From a virus: a DNA stretch of 21,232 bases. How positions within the stretch are numbered: the stretch's first letter is position 1; every line of letters starts with the position of its first letter. Position numbers and translations under genes: made by a program. This document shows, in pieces, positions 14,841-20,704 of this stretch. Where the stretch lies: the IMG/VR virus record IMGVR_UViG_3300029286_003712, positions 1 through 21,232 of that record; one strand, given 5' to 3'. The notes under the pieces are model-generated. The model had not been told where the DNA came from and made no database searches. It worked only from the letters and a program-made list of their open reading frames with translations.

Positions 14841-15761
14841 CTAAGAATTGGCTCCATAAGAGCTGGCCGACTTGATGACCCACAGCGAATTCTGGTCAAC
14901 GAGACCATATTTCAGGACTCCGTACCAGCCGATGTGCATCATACGTCCGAGTTTGTCGAACGGCCCGGTGATGGTCAATCCGGGTTCCTGCGAAACGGCT
15001 TTTCCCAAAGCATTTCTGCCGATGAAAGCCGTGTCATAAGAATCGACCGCTTCGGCGCCGGCATCTTCGTTCGGTTCCATTCCGGCCGTAGCGACCCAGC
15101 GGAAGCCCTTGTAAATGCCCATTTCGTTGCGCAGAACCGACAGCGCATCCGCATATTTGGAAACATCTTGCCAGTTACTGTTTGCGGCCTTTTTCAGATC
15201 GGAAATGACATCCGGGTGAGCCAGCGCGACATACAGTTCACCGTCAAAGCGCGGAATGTTCGCACGGAAAAGTCGGTTGTGGATGTATTCCAGGTCAGCA
15301 TCCTTGATCACATCTGCGGCAACCAGCGCGGCTTCGCTCGCGGCGCTATTCGCCAGACGGATGTTTGTGGATGCCTGCAGTCCCATGCACCCGAGTCGGT
15401 TCAGAGTTTCAACCATGTTCATGGCGACGACTGCGGCGGTTGCCAGATCGGCCTTTCCGCCTGTTTGAAGGTTGGCGAGTTTGGTTGTGGTGACCACATT
15501 GCCATATTCGGCGGGCGTAAACGGTACCTTCGTGTCTGTCAGACCTTCGGAATCCACTTCAACCCCGTCAGTCAATGGTGTGGTTTTTTTCGCCAGTTTG
15601 GGATATTTCGCAATTTCAATCGATTTCGCCTTGATGTCTCTTTTCACATCAACGAACTGATCGATGACGATATTGTCTTGAGCCGCGAGCAGGAAAGCCT
15701 GATCCATCAGTGTGATGACACTGTCATCTAACTGAGCGGCGGTGGTAATTACGTTAGCCAT
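14841..15761 (-). CDS. Major capsid protein, N4-gp56 / P22-coat-like
   Basis: 306-aa coat protein. Characteristic segments are the helical N-terminus (LDDSVITLMDQAFLLAAQDN), the early beta region (GLTDTKVPFTPAEYGNVV), a family-like core (GELYVALAHPDVISDLKK, then NSNWQDVSKYAD and NEMGIYKGFRWVAT) and the C-terminal IGWYGVLKYGLVDQNSLWVI. These fit the N4-gp56 coat family of HK97-fold proteins. There is no N-terminal delta domain, since a separate scaffold gene precedes it. GAGGAAG lies upstream of ATG 15761, and the start overlaps the scaffold stop by 8 nt. Confidence 0.88.
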   Translation of the reverse strand: MANVITTAAQLDDSVITLMDQAFLLAAQDNIVIDQFVDVKRDIKAKSIEIAKYPKLAKKTTPLTDGVEVDSEGLTDTKVPFTPAEYGNVVTTTKLANLQTGGKADLATAAVVAMNMVETLNRLGCMGLQASTNIRLANSAASEAALVAADVIKDADLEYIHNRLFRANIPRFDGELYVALAHPDVISDLKKAANSNWQDVSKYADALSVLRNEMGIYKGFRWVATAGMEPNEDAGAEAVDSYDTAFIGRNALGKAVSQEPGLTITGPFDKLGRMMHIGWYGVLKYGLVDQNSLWVIKSASSYGANS

Positions 15762-16353
15762 TGTTCACTTCCTCTTGAATGGTTTCGAGTTCTTTGATTG
15801 ATTTCGCGGCTTTGACTCTTTCCTGGAAGGATTGCGTGACTATATTGGTCTTATCACCATGCACTGCTTGCTGGTTTTTGCCCGTAGCAAAATAATCCAG
15901 CGCATTCAGTTCGGATAACTTCGACATGTTGAATTCCAGGTCAGCATCTGCTATCTTGGAAAAATCACGTACACCCTTTGCATCTGGTGCCGGAAGTTTC
16001 AGCAACGTTTCGGCTTTGACAAAATTCGGATGCTTGGAGATTTTCTCGATTTCCTTACTAAAATTATCACGCTGACTGTTTAAGGAATTCTGTTTGAACT
16101 CGCGCAGAGTTTTTAACTCCTCGCTATTGTTTTCCTTTTTCAGCGTCTCGAGTTGACCTTCAAAATCACCTTTTGCCCCTTCCAGTTCGCGGATTTTTAT
16201 TTTACGGTTTTTTGATTCCGTATTAGCCGTCGACAATGAATCCGCGAGGTCTTCTACCCCCGTTTCAATTTCCTTCAAAACGGAACTTACCTTGGCAACT
16301 GCCTCGTCGCCGATCTGCTGGCGTATCTTCGCCAATAAAGCCTTAATGTCCAT
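15754..16353 (-). CDS. Capsid scaffold protein
   Basis: 199 aa, almost fully helical and highly charged, immediately before the coat gene. It has a long coiled coil (about 20-115, such as NRKIKIRELEGAKGDFEGQL) and a C-terminal helical, basic-acidic region (FQERVKAAKSIKELETIQEE), where scaffolds usually bind coat protein. No protease motif is present, so this is a pure scaffold and not a scaffold-protease fusion. AGGTGG precedes ATG 16353. The leader upstream is unusually structured. Confidence 0.8.
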   Translation of the reverse strand: MDIKALLAKIRQQIGDEAVAKVSSVLKEIETGVEDLADSLSTANTESKNRKIKIRELEGAKGDFEGQLETLKKENNSEELKTLREFKQNSLNSQRDNFSKEIEKISKHPNFVKAETLLKLPAPDAKGVRDFSKIADADLEFNMSKLSELNALDYFATGKNQQAVHGDKTNIVTQSFQERVKAAKSIKELETIQEEVNNG

Positions 16354-16383
16354 CCTGACACCACCTGTTAATCTTTTGTAACA

Positions 16384-16481
16384 ACTTTACTTTCACGCTA
16401 AAAAAGTAAGCCCTACAGAAAGTAAAGTCACTCCCGAAATACAGGGAGTAAAACAACAGGTGTTCTCGTCTTGACGAACAC
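16384..16481 (-). promoter_or_regulatory. Three consecutive hairpins upstream of scaffold and coat
   Basis: In an otherwise packed block, the 170-nt gap 16354-16523 has three inverted repeats. ACTTTACTTTC (16384-16394) pairs with GAAAGTAAAGT (16418-16428). ACTCCC (16430-16435) pairs with GGGAGT (16444-16449). GTGT..TCGTC (16460-16470) pairs with GACGAACAC (16473-16481), with a 2-nt bulge. In the minus transcript, the segment from 16401-16410 could compete with the first pair. A leader that controls expression of scaffold and coat, or an RNA processing site, is plausible. No promoter was clear. Confidence 0.5.
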
Positions 16482-16523
16482 TCGATTTACTACTTATTTA
16501 TTTTTTAAGGCTTTTAAAAGGAG

Positions 16524-16844
16524 TTACTTTCCCCACCAATCCCGGATCGGTTTGCGCGGATATTCGTCAAGGTAATCCTGAAGGGTTTCGGGTTTCATTT
16601 TATCAGCGATCCGCTTATCGGATTCAGCAAGGATGATTCTCTGCTCCGGAGTCAGCGCGGCATCTTCCAGAAATTGACGACCTGCTACCAGAAGCAGGTC
16701 TTCGCAATCTTCCATGTCTTCCTGAAGTTCTTCCGCCGTGGTCGAAATGCTTTTTTGCCGGTATTCTTCCAGTTCGCTTTCAATTGCTTCCGGATCGTGA
16801 CGGAGTCTATCCGCCTCTTCTTCGGTTATGAAATTCTGACCCAT
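16524..16844 (-). CDS. Small acidic helical protein, head module
   Basis: 106 aa, strongly acidic, helical (EEEADRLRHDPEAIESELEE; TAEELQEDMEDCEDLLLVAG), ending in the unusual RKPIRDWWGK. It overlaps the minor head gene by 19 nt and is followed by the structured leader of the scaffold gene. No family is recognised. A head-assembly accessory is suggested by location only. Confidence 0.55.
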   Translation of the reverse strand: MGQNFITEEEADRLRHDPEAIESELEEYRQKSISTTAEELQEDMEDCEDLLLVAGRQFLEDAALTPEQRIILAESDKRIADKMKPETLQDYLDEYPRKPIRDWWGK

Positions 16845-17656
16845 CTTACCTTTCTCTCTTCCTCAAAATCAATCAGTTTCTTTGGATTTGGAATATAAGC
16901 CGATTTTAGCATTTTATCGGTAGCAAATACATAATATTTGCCATCACGGATAAACACCAATTGCTTTTGTCCTTTATGAATACGGAAATAAACAGCGTCG
17001 GGTTTTTCTCTTACCCAATCAATCCGCTCGGTTATACTCATATCGCCGTAAAAATCCTTATGCTTGGTCGCGATTTTATCCAATACCCTTTCGGATGCCG
17101 GCGCTTCTTTTGCTAACCTAAGATATTCCTGCCGGTCAGTGTCCTGTAAAAGAGCGTATGTTCGGCTTTTAGGTGATTGTAGCGTTCGGATAATCGGTTT
17201 ATCTAAACCCTTGCCCTGATAGTTCTCCGGCACGAGCTTGCATTTACAATGATCCTGACAGATCGAGAAACCGGACTGTGGCATACCTAATATTTCCCAG
17301 TCTTCCCATGTTTCAACCTGACCGTGCCTTTCAGCGCAATCAGGACAGGGTTTACCGGAAACAGTAACCCACATCCAGCGTGATGCTCCAGCGTCTTTAT
17401 ACTCTTCGTACATTCCCTCGTTCGCCGCCCTGTTGACACCGGAAATGACAATATTTCTCAGATTCTTCTTTAGTTCACCAAGCGAACCGGTACTTTCCTG
17501 AACCTGTTTAGCAATGACAGATTTGATCTGTTTAATATCCATCCCGGAATTAGACATCGTCGTTACGTTCTTTTTGAATTCCGCGAGAAATTGCTCAACC
17601 GTCGCTTCAATGCCGGCGCCGATCTCGATCTCCATTTTCTCTTTATCAACCTTCAT
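16826..17656 (-). CDS. Minor head / head morphogenesis protein with Cys cluster
   Basis: 276 aa. The N-terminal half is helical (EATVEQFLAEFKKNV) and leads to WVTVSGKPCPDCAERHG, with GFSICQDHCKCKLVP about 30 residues later. This C-x2-C ... C-x3-H-C-x-C pattern resembles the Cys-rich segment of Mu gpF / SPP1 gp7 type head morphogenesis proteins and could bind zinc. The C-terminal part of about 110 aa (ITERIDWVREKPDAVYFRIH; KQLVFIRDGKYYVFATDK) is a separate basic alpha/beta domain of the kind sometimes appended to such proteins, possibly a toxin-like nuclease module; this is uncertain. The start ATG overlaps the stop of the morphogenesis gene. Confidence 0.65.
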   Translation of the reverse strand: MKVDKEKMEIEIGAGIEATVEQFLAEFKKNVTTMSNSGMDIKQIKSVIAKQVQESTGSLGELKKNLRNIVISGVNRAANEGMYEEYKDAGASRWMWVTVSGKPCPDCAERHGQVETWEDWEILGMPQSGFSICQDHCKCKLVPENYQGKGLDKPIIRTLQSPKSRTYALLQDTDRQEYLRLAKEAPASERVLDKIATKHKDFYGDMSITERIDWVREKPDAVYFRIHKGQKQLVFIRDGKYYVFATDKMLKSAYIPNPKKLIDFEEERKVRWVRIS

Positions 17657-18240
17657 TTCACGCCAAAAATACGGTTAAAGAATTGTTCCTGCAATCTAAA
17701 AAGTGCAGATGTTGCACGTGTTGAAATACCGAACCACTCCCGTTTTGGCAGGCCGGGATGATGAACCTGTTTTGCAAAATATTTCTTCCCACGGGAAGTG
17801 TACAAAGGACCTAACACCTTTTTATTTTTCGGAGTAATCGTATAAGGTCCAGTCCCCTCATTGTGATATTGTCCAATCTGCTGTCTGGATTGAGGTAAAA
17901 CCAAGCGCGCCTTAAGGCTGTTCGCTGTGGCTTTTTCTTTCAGAATCACGTTTTGCATCCGGCCCGTTGCAAATAATGGTTTTCTGGGATAAGGGACTGG
18001 CTGTTGCCTCTCGCCCTTAAATCTTGTCTGATTGCGCTTACTCTGGATGGTACTCGGTTTAAGTGGTTGAAACAGTTTCCCGTTAATATCCACACTGTAA
18101 TCAATACCGTATGCAATATCGCTCTTGATCGCTCGTGCCATGTTGTTGATCAGGCGTGGCATCCCAGTCCGTGTCCGCGTTTCGACACTCTTAATATATT
18201 TTCCTACAGCAGTCGTGTTAACTTTGACCTGTATCTGCAC
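17653..18240 (-). CDS. Virion morphogenesis protein, Mu gpG / HK97 gp10-like
   Basis: 195 aa. N-terminal helices (LINNMARAIKSDIAYGIDYS) are followed by NGKLFQPLKPSTIQSKR, LFATGRMQNVI and IGQYHNEGTGPYTITPKNKK, and finally HHPGLPKREWFGIS. The order 'substrate-like loop, T-G-x-L/M, YHNEG, P-x-R-x-[WF]-[FL]-G' is typical of the phage virion morphogenesis / gp10-like tail completion family. The start is GTG with AAGGAG 8 nt upstream. It overlaps the preceding 84-aa gene by 23 nt. In many phages this gene lies after the connector; here it comes before the minor head protein. Confidence 0.78.
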   Translation of the reverse strand: MQIQVKVNTTAVGKYIKSVETRTRTGMPRLINNMARAIKSDIAYGIDYSVDINGKLFQPLKPSTIQSKRNQTRFKGERQQPVPYPRKPLFATGRMQNVILKEKATANSLKARLVLPQSRQQIGQYHNEGTGPYTITPKNKKVLGPLYTSRGKKYFAKQVHHPGLPKREWFGISTRATSALFRLQEQFFNRIFGVK

Positions 18241-18472
18241 GTTTTATCTCCTTGAGTATCTTCTGCGCAAATCGATGCCCACTATTAATTCCACGTTGTA
18301 TTTCGATCTCATGTTGAGATACAAATTCCACTGCGATTTCCCGGATATAATTCACAGGGTCATTAAGCAGAGCCTCAATGTCGATCTGTTCCAATATCAA
18401 ATCAGCATCGGCTTTTACATCTTCAGTTAGGCCGTCTAATTGATCTTGAAGAGCATTAATATTATTCGACAT
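18218..18472 (-). CDS. Small acidic helical protein, first gene of the late block
   Basis: 84 aa (MSNNINALQDQLDGLTEDV at the N-terminus; FVSQHEIEIQRGINSGHRFA near the C-terminus), helical, no membrane segment. AAGGAG precedes the ATG. It is the most upstream late gene seen on this strand and overlaps the morphogenesis gene. Position suggests a head protein or chaperone; similarity to a known family was not recognised. Confidence 0.6.
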   Translation of the reverse strand: MSNNINALQDQLDGLTEDVKADADLILEQIDIEALLNDPVNYIREIAVEFVSQHEIEIQRGINSGHRFAQKILKEIKRADTGQS

Positions 18473-18499
18473 TTGTTCTCCTTACCTTGAATATTGAAA

Positions 18500-18562
18500 A
18501 AAGCCCCCGCCGTTTGTAGATTGTTCTGGTTTTTTCTAACAACTAATAACAACGAGGGCTTT
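18500..18562. promoter_or_regulatory. Inverted repeat over the RBS of a plus-strand gene; T-tract on the minus side
   Basis: AAAGCCC (18500-18506) pairs with GGGCTTT (18556-18562), and CGTT (18511-18514) with AACG (18551-18554). The second arm contains the ribosome binding site (GAGGG) and abuts ATG 18563. On the minus strand the 3' arm is followed by TTTTTTC, so it could also terminate minus-strand transcription coming from 18928-19101. The long loop lowers confidence. Confidence 0.4.
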
Positions 18563-18724
18563 ATGCAACTTGATGAAATCGCACTGAGACTAACTGAAGC
18601 GTTGATCGCAAAGAAACCAATAACAGACGTACAAAAGCCAACAGCAATTGTTGATTTGTACATAGAAGTTTTTAATAGTTTGGTACTGGCATCTAAGAAA
18701 AACAAATCAGTCTCCCAGCTTTAG
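18563..18724 (+). CDS. Small helical protein on the plus strand
   Basis: 53 aa (MQLDEIALRLTEALIAKKPI at the start; IVDLYIEVFNSLVLASKK later), helical and soluble. GAGGG lies 4 nt before the ATG. Its pattern of hydrophobic residues, LTEALI ... IVDLYIEVFNSL, resembles small phage proteins often found beside packaging or regulatory genes, but no function can be given. The C-terminal end overlaps the convergent minus gene by 18 nt. A longer reading from 18494 is rejected because it has no ribosome binding site. Confidence 0.55.
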   Translation: MQLDEIALRLTEALIAKKPITDVQKPTAIVDLYIEVFNSLVLASKKNKSVSQL

Positions 18725-18940
18725 TTGTTCGCTTGGTCCCGGGAGCGCAAAGGGATTATCTTTAGACGGCTCATAAGGGACTGATTGTTTAAAAAGCTTT
18801 AAGATAGCCTGATATAGTATTTCTATGTCAAGATGATCTTTTATATCTTGCAATAGACCTGTATCAAGGCAGAAAATAAGCGTCGCCATTCTCATGGCTT
18901 CCTCTTTTAATTCTTTTTCCTTGACGTCTAACTCTGGCAT
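18707..18940 (-). CDS. Small protein, unknown (77 aa)
   Basis: 77 aa with an acidic-basic helical N-terminus (PELDVKEKELKEEAMRMA) and a more hydrophobic middle (LLQDIKDHLDIEILYQAIL), ending in a Pro-rich tail. GAGG lies 7 nt before the ATG, and it overlaps the 57-aa upstream gene by 13 nt, so the two form an operon. No family is recognised. It converges on the plus-strand 53-aa gene. Confidence 0.6.
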   Translation of the reverse strand: MPELDVKEKELKEEAMRMATLIFCLDTGLLQDIKDHLDIEILYQAILKLFKQSVPYEPSKDNPFALPGPSEQLKLGD

Positions 18941-19101
18941 ATGCTTTCCTCTTTCGGCTTTTCCCGTTCGATCTGTTCACGGATCGCCTGAGCAACCCAT
19001 GCGCCCAGATTCAGCGGAACCCGTCGATTCTTGCAGTGATCAGATGCCAACGCATGAGCATCCGGCGGAACCTTGATTGTTTTCAGGTTATCATTACTCA
19101 T
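18928..19101 (-). CDS. Small basic protein, unknown (57 aa)
   Basis: 57-aa ORF (NLKTIKVPPDAHALASDHCK, then VPLNLGAWVAQAIREQIERE) with GGAGG 5 nt before ATG 19101. The layout, a short strand-forming N-terminus then two helices, would fit a small ribbon-helix-helix-like DNA-binding protein or an antitoxin-like protein, but this is a guess from pattern. It is first in a two-gene operon and is divergent from the zinc-ribbon gene. Confidence 0.6.
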   Translation of the reverse strand: MSNDNLKTIKVPPDAHALASDHCKNRRVPLNLGAWVAQAIREQIEREKPKEESICQS

Positions 19102-19154
19102 TTATACCTCCATTTTCAATTCATTCCAATACACGTTTAACTGTTGTCGAAAAC

Positions 19155-19210
19155 ACCTCCGGGCGGTAGATTCAAATGTGTATTGTCATTTAAGCCCTTA
19201 ACCCGGAGGT
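19155..19210 (+). promoter_or_regulatory. Inverted repeat hiding the RBS of the zinc-ribbon gene
   Basis: ACCTCCGGG (19155-19163) pairs perfectly with CCCGGAGGT (19202-19210), a 9-bp stem with a 38-nt loop. The 3' arm is the ribosome binding site (CCGGAGGT) 6 nt before ATG 19217, so translation would be blocked unless the stem opens. GGGC (19161-19164) could pair alternatively with GCCC (19194-19197), giving an open form. The pattern suggests translational control by RNA, protein or ribosome passage. Confidence 0.55.
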
Positions 19211-19216
19211 AATTTA

Positions 19217-19687
19217 ATGGAACCACTAACCACTTTCTCATCAACTATCGCTGGCTTCAACAATGCAGTTTCAATCGTTAGAAAGATAATCGAACTCAAA
19301 ACCAGCAAAGAGGTCAAAGAAAAAACCAGTGAACTACTCAAAATCATTCTTGGCCTTCAATGCGATCTGTCTTCTTTGCATTCTTCTTATATCCAAGCGC
19401 AAGAGGAAATTCAAAATCTTAAAATGGAGATAGCGGATCTCCAACAAAGGATCATGGACATAGGTGCGTATAAACTCTTTTCGCCGTTCCCCGGGACGTT
19501 TGTCTATCAAAGCGTCAACCCGATCGGAAACGTCTCTGAGCCAGTACCCTGGATATGTCCCAACTGTTTTGATAAGCATGGGAAGAAGTCGATCCTGCAA
19601 ATTTCTAATCAATGGGCGCATTGTTCCTCCTGTAATTCAAATTTTAGGTTAAAAGACGATCTAAGGCATGTCACGTTTGGCCGGTAA
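19217..19687 (+). CDS. Coiled-coil zinc-ribbon protein
   Basis: 156 aa. A helical N-terminal half (FNNAVSIVRKIIELKTSKEV; EEIQNLKMEIADLQQRI) forms a coiled coil. The C-terminal half has a zinc ribbon: CPNC (ICPNCFDKHGKK) and CSSC (HCSSCNSNF) about 20 residues apart. This architecture is shared by a widespread family of uncharacterised bacterial proteins often found near phage genes or in accessory regions. The activity is unknown; zinc binding is predicted from four well-placed Cys. It starts at ATG 19217 after GGAGGTAATTTA, with an unusual RBS-occluding leader. Confidence 0.72.
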   Translation: MEPLTTFSSTIAGFNNAVSIVRKIIELKTSKEVKEKTSELLKIILGLQCDLSSLHSSYIQAQEEIQNLKMEIADLQQRIMDIGAYKLFSPFPGTFVYQSVNPIGNVSEPVPWICPNCFDKHGKKSILQISNQWAHCSSCNSNFRLKDDLRHVTFGR

Positions 19688-19750
19688 TCTGGTCTTGGTT
19701 CCATCTCAATTTTCAAAAAACATATTCATTCCATTCAAATAACTCTCAAT

Positions 19751-19818
19751 TAACGTTTCATCACGAATTTAAATGTAACATAACGTTTCAGTCAAGAGAT
19801 TTTTTTACTATTCGTGAT
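19751..19818 (+). promoter_or_regulatory. Direct and inverted repeats upstream of the HTH gene
   Basis: TAACGTTTCA occurs exactly at 19751-19760 and 19781-19790, 30 bp (about three helix turns) apart. ATCACGAAT (19760-19768) is repeated inverted as ATTCGTGAT (19810-19818), around the second copy. A candidate -10, TATAAT, follows at 19831-19836 with a weak -35. The arrangement suggests an operator region, possibly of the HTH gene's own product. The remainder of 19688-19876 is AT-rich with no gene. Confidence 0.5.
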
Positions 19819-19876
19819 TATTTTTTACAATATAATTGTTTCTACCCTCGACAAACGTGAATATATTTTACCTGTA

Positions 19877-20317
19877 ATGAATGCAATTGAATTACTAAAC
19901 GAGTTAAGATCAAAAGGTTTTGAACTAACGGAAATCAGTCAAAAAACTGGTATCTCATTTCAAACCCTAAATCAGATAAAAAGGGGAATTACAAAAAAAC
20001 CCCGAGCATATAACGGTAAGGCTCTTGCCGACGCTTTCGGTTACGATCTGAAGTACGAACATGGCGAACCGCAGTTCTATAAGAAGGAAGAATCGCCGCC
20101 TGCAATCAGGGCAAACCCCGAGACGCGGAGGGCGGATGAAATCTATGCCTATCTTAAAGACAACGGAATCAATAGCCTCGAGGAACTCCACAGTTTCTTT
20201 GAATTTTTAAAAATGAAGGGATTGTTTTTGAACCAAATCAAAGCGGAGTTAGACCAAACTCTCCGCGGTTCCTTGCTTTGGGCTATTTATGAAATATGGT
20301 TAAAACAAAATAAATAA
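19877..20317 (+). CDS. HTH DNA-binding protein
   Basis: 146 aa from ATG 19877. The N-terminal helix-turn-helix covers about residues 1-45 (NAIELLNELRSKGFELTEIS; TGISFQTLNQIKRGITKKP), of the kind found in Cro/XRE-like regulators. A linker (YKKEESPPAIRANPE) leads to a helical C-terminal region (FEFLKMKGLFLNQIKAELDQ) that could dimerise. The frame is open to 19814 but that extension is rejected because it would start upstream of the likely -10. No ribosome binding site is evident. Repeats upstream could be its operators. A regulator of accessory or lysis-lysogeny genes is likely. Confidence 0.6.
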   Translation: MNAIELLNELRSKGFELTEISQKTGISFQTLNQIKRGITKKPRAYNGKALADAFGYDLKYEHGEPQFYKKEESPPAIRANPETRRADEIYAYLKDNGINSLEELHSFFEFLKMKGLFLNQIKAELDQTLRGSLLWAIYEIWLKQNK

Positions 20318-20324
20318 AACAAAA

Positions 20325-20347
20325 AAGGGAGCGTGCAGCGCTCCCTT
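20325..20347. terminator. Hairpin between HTH gene and the tagged-protein bicistron
   Basis: AAGGGAGCG (20325-20333) pairs perfectly with CGCTCCCTT (20339-20347) around TGCAG. It lies 8 nt after the HTH stop. T residues follow it on the minus strand (TTTTTTG) more than on the plus strand. CTCCCTT may also pair, with a bulge, with AAGGAG of the next gene's ribosome binding site (20363-20368), so a leader function is possible. Confidence 0.55.
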
Positions 20348-20377
20348 AACCAATAACAACGGAAGGAGTACTATTTT

Positions 20378-20692
20378 ATGGAAGAGAAAGACAATGAGCA
20401 AGATAAAAAAGGCGGATTTTGTTTTGTAGAGCGCCCGATTGTTATAAAAGCGGGAAATGTAAACATTAAAATTACGCCATCAATGTCAATCATCGGTGAA
20501 GATTACTCCCAAGAAGAACCGCCGTTTGACCCCAAAAATCCTGTTGTTGTTCCCATGAAAAATGGTCAAATATTAATGGGATTTAAAATAGATATTGGTG
20601 TTTACGATCCGCCGTCCACCGGGATTACTTCGCCGGTAGACGGTCAGGTGTTTATCGGAAATGCGGTAGATATTGCTGGAACAGTCGAATAA
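20378..20692 (+). CDS. Small protein with C-terminal DGQVFIG segment
   Basis: 104 aa, no signal peptide. An acidic disordered start (EEKDNEQDKKGG) leads to a beta-rich core (IVIKAGNVNIKITPSMSII; VPMKNGQILMGFKIDIGVYD), and the last residues are TSPVDGQVFIGNAVDIAGTVE. The ending copies that of two late-block proteins 9-12 kb away on the opposite strand. GGAAGGAG precedes the ATG at 9 nt. It is followed after 12 nt by the secreted CsgG-like gene, so the two probably share an mRNA. A virion-associated or surface-assembly role is suggested by the shared end but is unproven. Confidence 0.6.
   Translation: MEEKDNEQDKKGGFCFVERPIVIKAGNVNIKITPSMSIIGEDYSQEEPPFDPKNPVVVPMKNGQILMGFKIDIGVYDPPSTGITSPVDGQVFIGNAVDIAGTVE
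20639..20679 (+). repeat. 41-nt repeat encoding DGQVFIGNAVDIAG, copy 3
   Basis: Third copy, in inverted orientation relative to the copies at 8883-8923 (38 of 41 bases identical) and 11404-11444. All three lie at the end of a gene, followed within 21 nt by its stop. Confidence 0.85.
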
Positions 20693-20704
20693 AAGCCGGG
20701 GAAA

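Noticed and set aside
14934-15731. 265-codon plus-strand ORF opposite the coat gene
   Set aside because: It lies entirely antisense to a well recognised coat gene, is rich in Cys and His without domain pattern, and lacks a ribosome binding site; it is a shadow of biased codon use.
18436-18705. Minus-strand 89-codon ORF over the plus-strand 53-aa gene
   Set aside because: It has no ribosome binding site and runs across the late-block start region; the plus-strand reading has a good RBS and a helical protein pattern.
8883-20679. Diversity-generating retroelement (template and variable repeats)
   Set aside because: No reverse transcriptase gene is present, and the differences between repeat copies are in third positions rather than at adenines.
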